Notes under the pieces: generated by a model
Databases searched by the model: none
What the model was told of the DNA's origin: nothing
The model's input: only the letters and a program-made list of their open reading frames with translations
DNA from: Demequina sp. B12
GTDB taxonomy: Bacteria; Actinomycetota; Actinomycetes; Actinomycetales; Demequinaceae
Assembly: GCF_028823635.1 (NCBI RefSeq)
Contig: NZ_JAPEHU010000001.1
Coordinates: 744,001 to 808,000, forward strand
Reading direction: 5' to 3'
Length of the DNA: 64,000 bases
Part shown: piece by piece, positions 55,500 to 64,000 of the stretch
Layout of the letters: each line of letters opens with the position of its first letter
Position numbering within the stretch: position 1 is the stretch's first letter
Program-made: the position numbers and the translations under genes

Positions 55500-55525
55500 C
55501 AGAGCCCGTGCGAAACCGGGCTCTG
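55500..55525 (-). terminator. Hairpin after the DUF3107 gene
   Basis: Nine-base stem CAGAGCCCG/CGGGCTCTG with an 8-base loop, 6 bases past the DUF3107 stop. No T-run, so a moderate call. Confidence 0.5.
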
Positions 55526-55530
55526 CGGAG

Positions 55531-55749
55531 TTACGCTCCGAAGCCGACGCGACGCTTACTTTCCTCGCCAATCTCGACATAGCCGAGTGAAGCGGAAGGC
55601 ACCACGATGCGGCGACCCTTCGCGTCGGAAAGGTCGAGTGTTGCCCCAGCAATGGCATCGGCCACAGCCTTTGCGACCTCGTCACCCGTGAGGTTAGTCT
55701 CGATGACAATCTCACGTGCCACGTTCTGGACACCGATGCGAATCTCCAC
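55531..55749 (-). CDS. DUF3107-family small protein
   Basis: 72 residues, full family length. It begins with IRIGVQNVAREIVIET and ends VEIGEESKRRVGFGA. GTG start with GGAGG 6 bases upstream. Function unknown; conserved in actinobacteria next to this helicase. Divergent from the DUF3152 gene, with the shared promoter in about 50 bases. Confidence 0.92.
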   Translation of the reverse strand: MEIRIGVQNVAREIVIETNLTGDEVAKAVADAIAGATLDLSDAKGRRIVVPSASLGYVEIGEESKRRVGFGA

Positions 55750-55789
55750 TGTCGCCTCCGAAGTTGCGTTTGCTGGTGGTGGTGTTGAC

Positions 55790-55795
55790 TATCGT
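55790..55795 (+). promoter_or_regulatory. -10 box of the DUF3152 gene, leaderless type
   Basis: TATCGT ends 6 bases before the GTG at 55802. Confidence 0.5.
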
Positions 55796-55801
55796 AGAGG
55801 G

Positions 55802-56794
55802 GTGAAAGCGCGAGAGAAGGGCCTGTTCGCGGGCAGGGGAATCCACCTGCCGAGTTTCAAGGCCATCGCTCTCACGGTGGTCCTGGCATTCCTGCTGGGC
55901 ATCGGTGTGGGGTGGTTTACCGGGCAAGTTGGCTCGAACTTGGCGGCTCCTGAGGTCACGCCCAGCGCAACCCCCAGCCCCACAGAGACCGCCGAGGTCG
56001 AGGTGTCGTTGCCTCCCTTGGAGCCCATCGACCGCGAGCTCGACGACGACGCTGCGGCGGGCGTCGTGACACTGGACGTGCCGACCACCGGACAAGGGAC
56101 GTACACCATCGTCACTACCGATGGTTCGCCCCAGAGTGACGCCCTCGCCACACGGTACGTGCGTGTCGAGTACGAAGACGGCCTCGTCATGGACGGCACC
56201 GCCCTGGGCGAGTACGTCATGGACATCCTCAATGATCCGCGTGGCTGGGGGGCTCGCGGGCGCTACGAGTACGTGCCCACCACCGGCGCAGCAGACATCC
56301 GCATCGTCGTGGCATCTCCATACACGGCCGCCGCGACGTGCCCCCACCCTCACGCGCCGGCCTCGGTGGGGTTGGACGAGACGGCGACCACTGCCGACCC
56401 TTCGCCCTCCGCCGACCCGTCCGCATCGACGGAACCCAGCGCATCGGCCTCTGCTGAGCCGAGCGCGTCCGCGGAACCATCCGCCGACGAGACCCCGGAG
56501 TCGAACTGCGCCGACCGCGGCGTCGTGATGATTAGTGCATACGACTGGACTGCCGGCCTTGACTCGTACGGCAAAGAGAGGGCCGATGCGCGGACCTACC
56601 TGGTCAACCACGGTGTGGGCCACGTCAGGGGAGAAGAAGACGGCACCTGCGCGTCGGGTGAGGCGCTGATCATGACTGACCAGACCGACCTGTCAGACGA
56701 CTGTGACGTCAACCCCTGGCCCTACCCCGACGAGCCCGTCCCGTCTGCCTCGCCGAGCCCCACAGCGTCGGCGACGCGCGCCGAAGACGAGTGA
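55802..56794 (+). CDS. DUF3152-family membrane-anchored protein with degenerate metalloprotease motif
   Basis: 330 residues from the GTG at 55802. One N-terminal membrane anchor (21-42), then an extracytoplasmic DUF3152 domain (about 90-310). The family's HExGHxxGH zinc-protease-like signature here reads HGVGHVRGE (270-278): the catalytic Glu is Gly271 and the third His is Glu278. A Ser/Pro/Glu/Asp low-complexity insert (about 194-235) interrupts the domain, and a Ser/Pro tail ends it. Synteny with helicase-DUF3107 is kept. Confidence 0.85.
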   Translation: MKAREKGLFAGRGIHLPSFKAIALTVVLAFLLGIGVGWFTGQVGSNLAAPEVTPSATPSPTETAEVEVSLPPLEPIDRELDDDAAAGVVTLDVPTTGQGTYTIVTTDGSPQSDALATRYVRVEYEDGLVMDGTALGEYVMDILNDPRGWGARGRYEYVPTTGAADIRIVVASPYTAAATCPHPHAPASVGLDETATTADPSPSADPSASTEPSASASAEPSASAEPSADETPESNCADRGVVMISAYDWTAGLDSYGKERADARTYLVNHGVGHVRGEEDGTCASGEALIMTDQTDLSDDCDVNPWPYPDEPVPSASPSPTASATRAEDE

Positions 56795-56854
56795 CCCCCA
56801 CTCACTCGACATGTCGACGGCGCTCATGTCAGCGCTGCGTGGTGAAGTAGTCCC

Positions 56855-59800
56855 ATGTCCGTTCGCCTCACCTCGCCGGAGCACGCTCCGGTAGCGCCCA
56901 CTCTCGACTCGTCGCAGCAGGCCGTCATTGAGGGAGTGCTGGGGGGCGGCAACCATGTCGTCGTCGGTCCTGCTGGATCAGGTAAGACCGTGACGGTCGC
57001 TGCAATCGCGAAGGCGGCATCGGTCCACGGGATCGCGCCCGAGCGGCTCGTGGTGTTGGCACCCACCCGCGAGGCGGCTGCCGGACTCCGTGACGGGGTG
57101 TCGGCTGCGCTCGACCGTCCGTCCGGTGTGCCGGTCGTGCGCACCCCTGCGTCGGTCGCTCACGCCATCCTCTCCGCACGGGCGCGCGCCGCGGGAGAAC
57201 CCGAACCCTCCCTCATCACGGGCGCAGACCAGGACGCACTGCTCCGCGAACTCCTCGATGGGCATCGTGCCGGCGCCGGACGCCAACCCCAATGGAACGG
57301 CGTGGTCCCGGACGATGCGACCGCCCTGCCCGGCTTCCGCCACGAGTTGCGCGACCTCCTGATGCGCGCCACCGAGGCTGGCCTCAGCCCCGACGACTTG
57401 CGCGACTGGGGACAGGTCACCGGGCGTCGCGAATGGGTAGCCGGTGCAGACGTCATGGACGACTACCTCGACAACGTGTTCCTCCGCAGCCTCCCCAGTG
57501 ACCAAGGACTGAAGTACGACCCCGCAAGCGTCGCGCGCGAAGCAGCGGCGGCCCTGCGCACCTGGGACCCGGCCTGGGGGCCCGCCCCCAGCTGGGACCT
57601 CGCCATCGTCGACGACTATCACGACGCCACCGAAGCCGTCGTTGACCTGCTTCAGGCCATTGTCGAAGGCGGAGCGCGCATCGTTCTCGCTGGCAATGCC
57701 GACGAATCCGTCCAGGGATATCGCGGAGCAGTCCCCGGAGCCCTCGCAGCAGCGACACAGCCACCGCAGTCCCGCGGCAGCGGACAACGCAACTGGGGCT
57801 TCGACGCGACCCTGTGGAAACTTCACGGCAACCACCGTCAGACCACCGCGCTCGCGGGCGTCACCGACGCGCTCGTGCAACACATCGGCACCCAATCCGT
57901 CGGATCCGCACGCGTGGCGCCCCGCCCCGCGGCAGGCGCCGACGTATCGATCACTGTCGCGCCACACCGCTACGCCCAGTCGCGAACCATCGCCGCGGCA
58001 CTCCGCCGGGCCCGCATCGGCACGTCTCAGGACCGGCTCCCGTGGTCCCGCATGGCCGTGATCGCACGGTCCAACACTCAACTGCGCGAGTTACGGGCCG
58101 ACCTCCTGGGCGCAGACATTCCGTGTGACGCGCTCGGCGACGGCGTCGCACTCCATGAACATGGCGCTGTAGCCCCGCTGCTGCTCATGGCGCGCCGGGC
58201 CGCCGGGCTGGAACCGTGGACCGAGGAAGAAGTGGTCGACGTCCTGTCGTCGCGCGTCATCGGGCTTGACCCTGTAGGCGTGCGAAGAGTGCGACGCGCG
58301 CTCGTCAGAGAAGAACGCTCGTCAGGCGGCATGCGCAGCTCGGCAGAACTCCTGATCGAGGCCATGGGGCATCCCGAAAGGTGGGCCAGCCTCGACGGGC
58401 CCGAGGTGCGGGCAGCCGAGCGGGCGAGCACCGCAGTCGCCAACGCCCGCCACCTGATCGAAGCGGAACAGGCGTCACCACGGCGCGTGATCTGGGCGCT
58501 GTGGACCACCGTCGACGTCGTCGAGACGTGGCGGGAAGCCGCACTCGCAGGTTCAGCGCGGGACGATGCAGACCTTGACGCCGTCATTGCCTTGCTGCGT
58601 GAGGCGCAGAACTTCGAAGAACGCATGCCGTCGGGCCGCATGCGCCGCTTCATCGACCACCTCGAATCCCAGGACTTCGCCGCCGACAGCCTGGGGGCAC
58701 GCGCGCAAGGAATAGACGCGGTCAGTTTCGTCACGCCCGCATCCGCCGCAGGCCGCGAATGGGACGTCGTGGTGCTGGCCGGGGTGGAAGAAGGCGTGTG
58801 GCCCAACCTCCGTCTTCGCGACTCCGTGCTCGGTGCGCAACATCTGGCCGAGATTGTGTCCGGCCGCGCGGCCCCGGAACTCCTCACCCCCGAACGGCGC
58901 ACCCACATTGCTTCCAGCGCGCGACGTGCTGTCCTCGACGACGAAGCCCGGTCCTTCGCCGTCGGATTCTCACGGGCCCGCACCCGCGTGATCGTCACCA
59001 GCGTCCAAGACGATGAGACCCGGCCTTCCCGCTTTGTGGAATGGGTCGCCGCAGCCGCGAATGTTCCCATCGTCGAATCGGGAACGGTGCCGTACGTGGC
59101 CGACCTCAGACACGCCGTCGCATCGCTCCGCGGGCAGGGAGCCACCGCCGACCCTCCCGAACGCGACGGGTATGTCCAAGTACTTGCAGCGCTAGCCGAC
59201 CGCGGTGTCAGCTGGGCGCATCCCCGCACCTGGCACGGCGTCGCCGACCCCTCCACCACCGACGGCTTCTACCCCGATGGGACTCCCGTGCGAGTCTCGC
59301 CCTCACGCGTCGAAGGAGTGGAACGTTGCGGGCTACGGTGGGCTCTCGAAACCGCTGGCGGTTCCGGAGCCGACACTCACAAGCAACAGTTGGGCACACT
59401 CATCCACGAGATCGCCCAAGACCTGCCCTCCGGGACTCACGAGGAACTGGCCGCCGAACTCGACGCGCGATGGTCCCAGATCGCGGGCACGGACACTCTT
59501 CCCGACAAGCAACTGCGCGCCAAAGCAGACGCAATGATTAGTCGCTTGGCGCACTATTTCATGACTCATCCCGTCGACAGCGTCGAACTCGAACAACGTT
59601 TTCGGGTGGAAATCGGGGACGCCGTCCTGTCCGGAAGCGCCGACCGTGTCGAACACGTCGACGGTGCCACCACGATCGTCGACCTCAAAACGGGCGACCC
59701 CGGACGCATGGGAGACGTGGCGACCCACGCACAACTGGCGATGTACCAGCTCGCGGCCGCCCATGGCGCATTCCGAGGCGTCGAGACTGCCAACGGTGCA

Positions 59801-60013
59801 GCGCTCGCCTTCGTAGGAGGGGCCAAGGTGACGTCCACCCGCACCTCCCAAGACCCCATCGACGTACAAGAACAACAAGCACGCCTCGAAGCAGTGGTGT
59901 CCACCATGCGCGCTTCCACCTTCCTGGCCGTGGAGAACGACATGTGTGACATGTGCCCTGTGCGGCGATCGTGCCCCGTGCAACCCCAGGGAAGACAGGT
60001 GAGCGAGTCATGA
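56855..60013 (+). CDS. adnA: AdnA: UvrD-like helicase / RecB-type nuclease subunit
   Basis: 1052 residues. Walker A VVVGPAGSGKTVT, Walker B WDLAIVDDYHD, motif VI GFSRARTRVIV. The C-terminal nuclease has SADRVEHVDGATTIVDLKTG (Asp and Asp-Leu-Lys catalytic set) and iron-sulfur-type cysteines at ERCGLRWAL and DMCDMCPVRRSCPV. It forms a heterodimer with AdnB for double-strand-break end resection. Its stop overlaps adnB by 4 bases (ATGA). Confidence 0.92.
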   Translation: MSVRLTSPEHAPVAPTLDSSQQAVIEGVLGGGNHVVVGPAGSGKTVTVAAIAKAASVHGIAPERLVVLAPTREAAAGLRDGVSAALDRPSGVPVVRTPASVAHAILSARARAAGEPEPSLITGADQDALLRELLDGHRAGAGRQPQWNGVVPDDATALPGFRHELRDLLMRATEAGLSPDDLRDWGQVTGRREWVAGADVMDDYLDNVFLRSLPSDQGLKYDPASVAREAAAALRTWDPAWGPAPSWDLAIVDDYHDATEAVVDLLQAIVEGGARIVLAGNADESVQGYRGAVPGALAAATQPPQSRGSGQRNWGFDATLWKLHGNHRQTTALAGVTDALVQHIGTQSVGSARVAPRPAAGADVSITVAPHRYAQSRTIAAALRRARIGTSQDRLPWSRMAVIARSNTQLRELRADLLGADIPCDALGDGVALHEHGAVAPLLLMARRAAGLEPWTEEEVVDVLSSRVIGLDPVGVRRVRRALVREERSSGGMRSSAELLIEAMGHPERWASLDGPEVRAAERASTAVANARHLIEAEQASPRRVIWALWTTVDVVETWREAALAGSARDDADLDAVIALLREAQNFEERMPSGRMRRFIDHLESQDFAADSLGARAQGIDAVSFVTPASAAGREWDVVVLAGVEEGVWPNLRLRDSVLGAQHLAEIVSGRAAPELLTPERRTHIASSARRAVLDDEARSFAVGFSRARTRVIVTSVQDDETRPSRFVEWVAAAANVPIVESGTVPYVADLRHAVASLRGQGATADPPERDGYVQVLAALADRGVSWAHPRTWHGVADPSTTDGFYPDGTPVRVSPSRVEGVERCGLRWALETAGGSGADTHKQQLGTLIHEIAQDLPSGTHEELAAELDARWSQIAGTDTLPDKQLRAKADAMISRLAHYFMTHPVDSVELEQRFRVEIGDAVLSGSADRVEHVDGATTIVDLKTGDPGRMGDVATHAQLAMYQLAAAHGAFRGVETANGAALAFVGGAKVTSTRTSQDPIDVQEQQARLEAVVSTMRASTFLAVENDMCDMCPVRRSCPVQPQGRQVSES

Positions 60014-63000
60014 GCGACGAGGGCATCATTCTGGGACACTCACGGTCGGTCACGGATCTCAGCGCCATCGTGGATCCCACCACGACACCTACGCCAGAAC
60101 AAGCCGCGATCATCGGCGCGGGACTCGAACCGACCCTGGTGGTGGCCGGCGCAGGCTCGGGGAAAACCGAGACGCTTTCAATGCGGATGGTCTACCTGCT
60201 GGACCACGCCGAAGAGCTCTTTGGGCGCCCCCTCAGCCCCGACGAAATCCTGTGCCTCACCTTCACCCGCAAGGCAGCGGCAGAGATCGCCCACCGGTCG
60301 ACGTCGCGCATTGCGGCGGCGTTCGGCGAAGACCCGTCCCGACCACCCGTCTCAGTCGCGACGTACAACGGGTATGCCGCATCCTTGGTCGCAGAACACG
60401 GTCTGCGCCTTGGTGTCGATCCTGACTCCGCCACGTTGACGCAAGCTGCCCTCTGGCAGATCGCACACGACATCGTCTCCGGCTGGGTTGACCCTGTTCA
60501 CAGTTCCGCAGCTGAAAGCACCCTCACCCAGGCGGTCGTGAGCCTCAGCGGACAGACGCGGGAGCATCTCACCACACCCCAAGCGGTGCGCCAGTGGGCC
60601 GAGCGGTTGCTCGCGGACTTTGCACAGATGCCGGCTAAGCCCGGCGCGCGCGCTTCAGCGGGAACTGCACTCGTGAACCGCAACGGCAACCCCACTGTGC
60701 ATGCCAAGGACCTCAGGCACCTGCACACCCTCATCGACCTGTCATCGATGGTCGAAGAGTTTCAACGGCGCAAGCGCACCGGCGCGTTCCTCGACTTCTC
60801 CGACCAAGTTGCCTACGGCGTCGAACTTGCCCAAGTCGAGGCAGTTCAAGCCATTGAACGCAGCCGCTACCGCGTAGTGCTGCTGGACGAGTTCCAAGAC
60901 ACTTCGCCGGCTCAACTCCGCCTGTTCTCCACCATCTTTGGCGCGGACCACCCCGTGATGGCTGTGGGAGACCCCAACCAAGCCATCTATGGTTTCCGTG
61001 GCGCATCGGCCAGCGCTTTGTCCTCATTTGTCACCGAGTTCGGTGGCCCCGGTGCGGTGACCTCCCAATCGCTCTCCGTGTCGTGGCGCAACGAGGCCGC
61101 CGTCCTTGGCGTCGCCAACACCGTCGCCAGTGCGCTCCCGCACCATCCGCAAGTCTCCGTCGCGCCGCTCAAGTCCACCGGACAGTATCTGCAACGCGAC
61201 GAGCCAGACCGGGCCTCCGCCGCAGTCGAGGCCGTGATGGCAGCGGACCTTGAGGACGAGGCCGCGCGGCTCGTGGCGTTCATCCAGGACCGGCGCGAAG
61301 AACTGCGTAAGCCCGGCCGCGAGGTTCCCAATGCTGCGGTGCTGTGCCGACGCCGAGTCCAGTTCGGCGCAATCATCGCGGCCATGGAGGCCGCGGGACT
61401 GGACTATGAGGTCGTGGGCCTGGGCGGCCTCATGGACACGCCCGAGGTTGCAGAACTGATCGCACTCCTGCAAGTGGTGCACGACCCCTCCCGAGGCGAC
61501 TCCCTCATGCGCGTGCTCGCAGGGGAGAAGGTGATGCTGGGACCAGCCGACCTGATGGCGTTGAAGGACTGGGCACAACGAGACGCACAACGTGACGACG
61601 ACGAGTCCGTCACGATTGTCGATGCGCTCGACGATCTGCCTCCCGCCGGATGGGTATCACCCGAGGGACGGCAGCTGACCGCGGAAGGGCGGCGTCGACT
61701 GAATGCGCTCCACACCGTCGTTCGATCGATCCGCGAACACAGCTACCTGTCGCTCACCGAACTGATCGTGTTCACCGAACGCGCGTGGGGCCTCGACATC
61801 GAAGCGGCTGTGGCCCGCCCCGACGGCCGTGCGGCCCGCAACGTTGACGCGTTCGTTGACGCCGCCCGAGGCTTCGCCGTGGGTGCAGAGCGTGCCACGC
61901 TCGGCGCATTCCTGGCCTGGCTCGACGCTGCCAGTTCCGAGGAACGCGGGCTCACCGCACCCGTAAAGGACCCCGAACCCGGCGCGGTGCAGATCCTGAC
62001 CGCGCACGCATCGAAGGGTCTGGAATGGGACATCGTCGCGATCCCGGGTCTCACGGAAGGCACTCATGGGACGTCCAGGAGCCAGTTCCCTTCGGGTGCC
62101 GTGCCCAAGCTCGTCGACACCGATGACGGTCCAACGTTGGTGGTGAAGAGCAGCGCGTGGATGGGTGAGGCCGGTGCGTTGCCTTATGAGTTGCGACTCG
62201 ACCGCGCGGACCTGCCGGTCTGGGACCTGGCTGATGTCGCTGACGGCGCGTCGCTCGGGGCCTCGATCACCGCGTTCAAGGAAGAAGCCGGGTTGCATGC
62301 CGTCGACGAGGAACGGCGGCTGTTCTATGTGGCGCTGACGCGGGCACGCTCGCATGTACTGCTGAGCGGTTCCTGGTGGACTACCGGCAAGTCCCTTGCG
62401 CGGCCGTCGTTGTTCCTGCGCGACTTGCTGGACGCGGGCTTGGTGACAACAGAGGGGTGGAGTCCCGAACCGGACGCCGATGCCGAGAAACCGGAGTCCG
62501 TTCCTGCGCAAGCATCGTGGCCGCCCGCACCCACTCCTGAGCAGGAGCGCAGGCGTCAGTTGGCGCGCGAAGTGGTTGACGCGCTGGAAACTCGCGGCCA
62601 TCTTGCTGACCCTGCTGAGGGCACGTCCGCGCCCGAATCCCTGCACCCCGACTGGCCGCTCGCCGCAGAAGTCGAAGCCATGCTCGCCGAACGTGACGAG
62701 TACCTTGGCGCGAGCGCCTCAGTCGCGCTGCCCAGTCACCTCACCACGTCCGCTCTGGTGGCGTTGAGGCGAGACCGTGAAGCGTTCGCTCAGCAGCTGC
62801 GGCGGCCAGTGCCGCAGGAACCCACGGTTGCAGCAGAGATCGGCAACGCGTTGCATGCGTGGATCGAGGCCCATTACGGCCACACTGCGTTGCTCACCGC
62901 CGAAGACATCGAGGCGGGGGATGCCCCGCAACACTCGGAAGATGTGCGGCATTTGCGTGAGACCTTCGCGAGTTCGGAGTGGGCGCCGCGCGTGCCCAGC

Positions 63001-63315
63001 GACGTGGAAGTGCGTGTGGAACTCCCGCTCGAAGGAGTCACGGTCCGTTCCCGGATCGATGCGGTGTTCCCGCCAGGTCACGGCCTTGACCGCGTCACGG
63101 TGGTGGATTGGAAGTCAGGCAAGCCGCCACGGGACGCCCAAGAGAAAGCGGCACGTGAGGTGCAGCTCGCGTTGTACCGCCTGGCGTGGTCCGAATGGAA
63201 GCAAATCCCGCTTGAGGACGTCGACGCCGCGTTCTATTACGTGGGTGCAGACGTGACGGTGCGGCCCGAGCGGCTGTTGGACCGCGAAGAGATTGTCGCG
63301 CTGATCCGCGGTTAA
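60010..63315 (+). CDS. adnB: AdnB: UvrD-like helicase / RecB-type nuclease subunit
   Basis: 1101 residues from the ATG at 60010. Walker A VVAGAGSGKTETL, CLTFTRKAAAEI, Walker B VLLDEFQDTSP, GDPNQAIYGFRGA, VTILTAHASKGLEWD-like block (AVQILTAHASKGLEWDIVA) and LFYVALTRARSHVLLSG. C-terminal nuclease RSRIDAVFPPG and VVDWKSGKPP followed by QLALYRLAW. In mycobacterial AdnAB this subunit is the leading motor. Its stop overlaps the convergent kinase-like gene by 4 bases. Confidence 0.93.
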   Translation: MSDEGIILGHSRSVTDLSAIVDPTTTPTPEQAAIIGAGLEPTLVVAGAGSGKTETLSMRMVYLLDHAEELFGRPLSPDEILCLTFTRKAAAEIAHRSTSRIAAAFGEDPSRPPVSVATYNGYAASLVAEHGLRLGVDPDSATLTQAALWQIAHDIVSGWVDPVHSSAAESTLTQAVVSLSGQTREHLTTPQAVRQWAERLLADFAQMPAKPGARASAGTALVNRNGNPTVHAKDLRHLHTLIDLSSMVEEFQRRKRTGAFLDFSDQVAYGVELAQVEAVQAIERSRYRVVLLDEFQDTSPAQLRLFSTIFGADHPVMAVGDPNQAIYGFRGASASALSSFVTEFGGPGAVTSQSLSVSWRNEAAVLGVANTVASALPHHPQVSVAPLKSTGQYLQRDEPDRASAAVEAVMAADLEDEAARLVAFIQDRREELRKPGREVPNAAVLCRRRVQFGAIIAAMEAAGLDYEVVGLGGLMDTPEVAELIALLQVVHDPSRGDSLMRVLAGEKVMLGPADLMALKDWAQRDAQRDDDESVTIVDALDDLPPAGWVSPEGRQLTAEGRRRLNALHTVVRSIREHSYLSLTELIVFTERAWGLDIEAAVARPDGRAARNVDAFVDAARGFAVGAERATLGAFLAWLDAASSEERGLTAPVKDPEPGAVQILTAHASKGLEWDIVAIPGLTEGTHGTSRSQFPSGAVPKLVDTDDGPTLVVKSSAWMGEAGALPYELRLDRADLPVWDLADVADGASLGASITAFKEEAGLHAVDEERRLFYVALTRARSHVLLSGSWWTTGKSLARPSLFLRDLLDAGLVTTEGWSPEPDADAEKPESVPAQASWPPAPTPEQERRRQLAREVVDALETRGHLADPAEGTSAPESLHPDWPLAAEVEAMLAERDEYLGASASVALPSHLTTSALVALRRDREAFAQQLRRPVPQEPTVAAEIGNALHAWIEAHYGHTALLTAEDIEAGDAPQHSEDVRHLRETFASSEWAPRVPSDVEVRVELPLEGVTVRSRIDAVFPPGHGLDRVTVVDWKSGKPPRDAQEKAAREVQLALYRLAWSEWKQIPLEDVDAAFYYVGADVTVRPERLLDREEIVALIRG

Positions 63316-64000
63316 GCCTCGTCGGTGTCGTCGAACAGCATGGTGGCGAGGTCCGCCAGCATGCCTTCGCCGTCCGCAATGACATCCGCGTTGTCGGTTC
63401 GGACGCCGTACATGAGCCATCGCAGCAGCGCGAGTTCTGACGCCAGGCGTGCACGGTCCAGCAGGTGCGCGTCGGGAGTTTCGCGCCGACGCATCTGGTA
63501 GGCCTCGACGACCGCATCGACAATGTCCTCGGGTGCGGATGCGACCAGCCATGCGAGGTCGTCGGCAGGGTCGGCGACGCGGGCGTCCATCCAGTCCACC
63601 ACTCCACGCACCGTGTCGCCGGACACCATGATCTGGTGTTCGCCCAGGTCTCCGTGGACCACACAGGGTTCAAAGCGCCACCATGACACGTTCTCGAGTT
63701 GGCGCTCCCAACGGTCGGCGAGGCGTGGGGGGATCTTGCCGGTGTGAATACCGGCATCGAGTTCCGCGAGCCGGCGTTGGCGGTATTGCTCGGCGTCATA
63801 GGTGGGCAGCCCCTCGTCTTCGACGAGAGTGGGGGGAAGCTCGTGAATCTCAGCAAGCGCGCGGCCCAGGTTGGCGGCCAGTCCGGGACCAGGCTCCAGC
63901 CTTGCCATCATCAGTGGTGCTCCCGGGACTTCGGAGTACACGATTGCGCGACCATCGTCCGTTCCCGACATCGAGGCCGCGCCCTTGGGGCGGGGCACAT
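63312..64000 (-). CDS. APH-fold phosphotransferase (aminoglycoside / macrolide phosphotransferase family), 5' part outside window
   Basis: The last 229 codons or so of a minus-strand gene. Catalytic loop CVVHGDLGEHQIM and metal-site GVVDWMDARVADPADDLAWL identify the APH kinase fold. The nucleotide-binding N-lobe is missing, so the gene continues past the right edge, although a GTG at 63998 is in frame. A related kinase gene is also found near adnAB/uvrD2 in mycobacteria. Substrate unknown. Confidence 0.85.
   Translation of the reverse strand, partial: VPRPKGAASMSGTDDGRAIVYSEVPGAPLMMARLEPGPGLAANLGRALAEIHELPPTLVEDEGLPTYDAEQYRQRRLAELDAGIHTGKIPPRLADRWERQLENVSWWRFEPCVVHGDLGEHQIMVSGDTVRGVVDWMDARVADPADDLAWLVASAPEDIVDAVVEAYQMRRRETPDAHLLDRARLASELALLRWLMYGVRTDNADVIADGEGMLADLATMLFDDTDEA

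Noticed and set aside
63996-63998. GTG near the right edge as the start of the APH-fold gene
   Set aside because: The kinase N-lobe would be absent; the gene most likely begins outside the window.

Overview
The window is about 65% GC, tightly packed chromosomal DNA from an actinobacterium. Gene order and protein types (eukaryote-type NADP isocitrate dehydrogenase, DUF3017, DUF3107, DUF3152, AdnAB, a PerM-type membrane protein) suit a Micrococcales-like lineage such as Demequina or Cellulomonas relatives; that placement is inference. Several blocks keep the order of the mycobacterial chromosome as I remember it: sucC-sucD-...-perM-purN-purH, mrp-...-DUF1003-MgtE_N/CBS, and RhlE-like helicase-DUF3107-DUF3152-adnA-adnB. 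No tRNA, rRNA, CRISPR array, prophage or insertion sequence was seen, and no gene-free stretch exceeds 300 bases.

Layout. 1-2.9 kb: start of an MMPL transporter divergent from a sensor kinase/LuxR-type regulator pair. 3-16 kb: central metabolism (sucCD, purN, purH, icd, mdh) with perM, an aquaporin and a large acyltransferase. A DUF559 (nuclease-fold) gene sits between sucD and perM, bracketed by long inverted repeats. 16-18.5 kb: secreted FG-GAP protein plus lipoprotein. 18.7-26 kb: amino-sugar uptake and catabolism locus (ROK regulator with its own operator, lipoprotein binding protein, two permeases, ROK kinase, nagB, and a nagA reduced to its barrel). 26-31.6 kb: glycosyltransferase, purU, a CDP-alcohol phosphotransferase/CDP-glycerol transferase pair, and a membrane acyltransferase. 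31.7-34.8 kb: ZTP riboswitch followed by glyA-folD-xth. 34.8-40.4 kb: galactokinase, Mrp, small membrane proteins, DUF1003 and MgtE_N/CBS proteins. 40.4-45.1 kb: a pyridoxal-phosphate decarboxylase gene between two MocR-type regulators. 45.1-48 kb: LLM oxidoreductase and a thioredoxin-CcdA fusion, bounded by copies of a second palindromic repeat. 48-56.8 kb: pepP, an LPXTG coiled-coil protein, a PHP phosphatase, TrhO, an RNA helicase, DUF3107 and DUF3152. 56.9-64 kb: adnA-adnB recombination helicase-nuclease and a truncated phosphotransferase gene.

Themes. One-carbon and purine metabolism recurs (purN, purH, purU, glyA, folD) and is tied to purine intermediates by the ZTP riboswitch. Many genes start 6-8 bases after a TANNNT-type -10 box, so leaderless transcription looks common. 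Most genes overlap neighbours by 1-4 bases. The most unusual items are the inverted repeats around the DUF559 gene, the second palindromic repeat family, the MocR-decarboxylase-MocR arrangement, the barrel-only NagA, and several enzymes with changed signature residues (zinc-site-less ROK kinase, DUF3152 without its metalloprotease motif, CDP-alcohol transferase with Asp4 to His, GalK with an altered motif 2).
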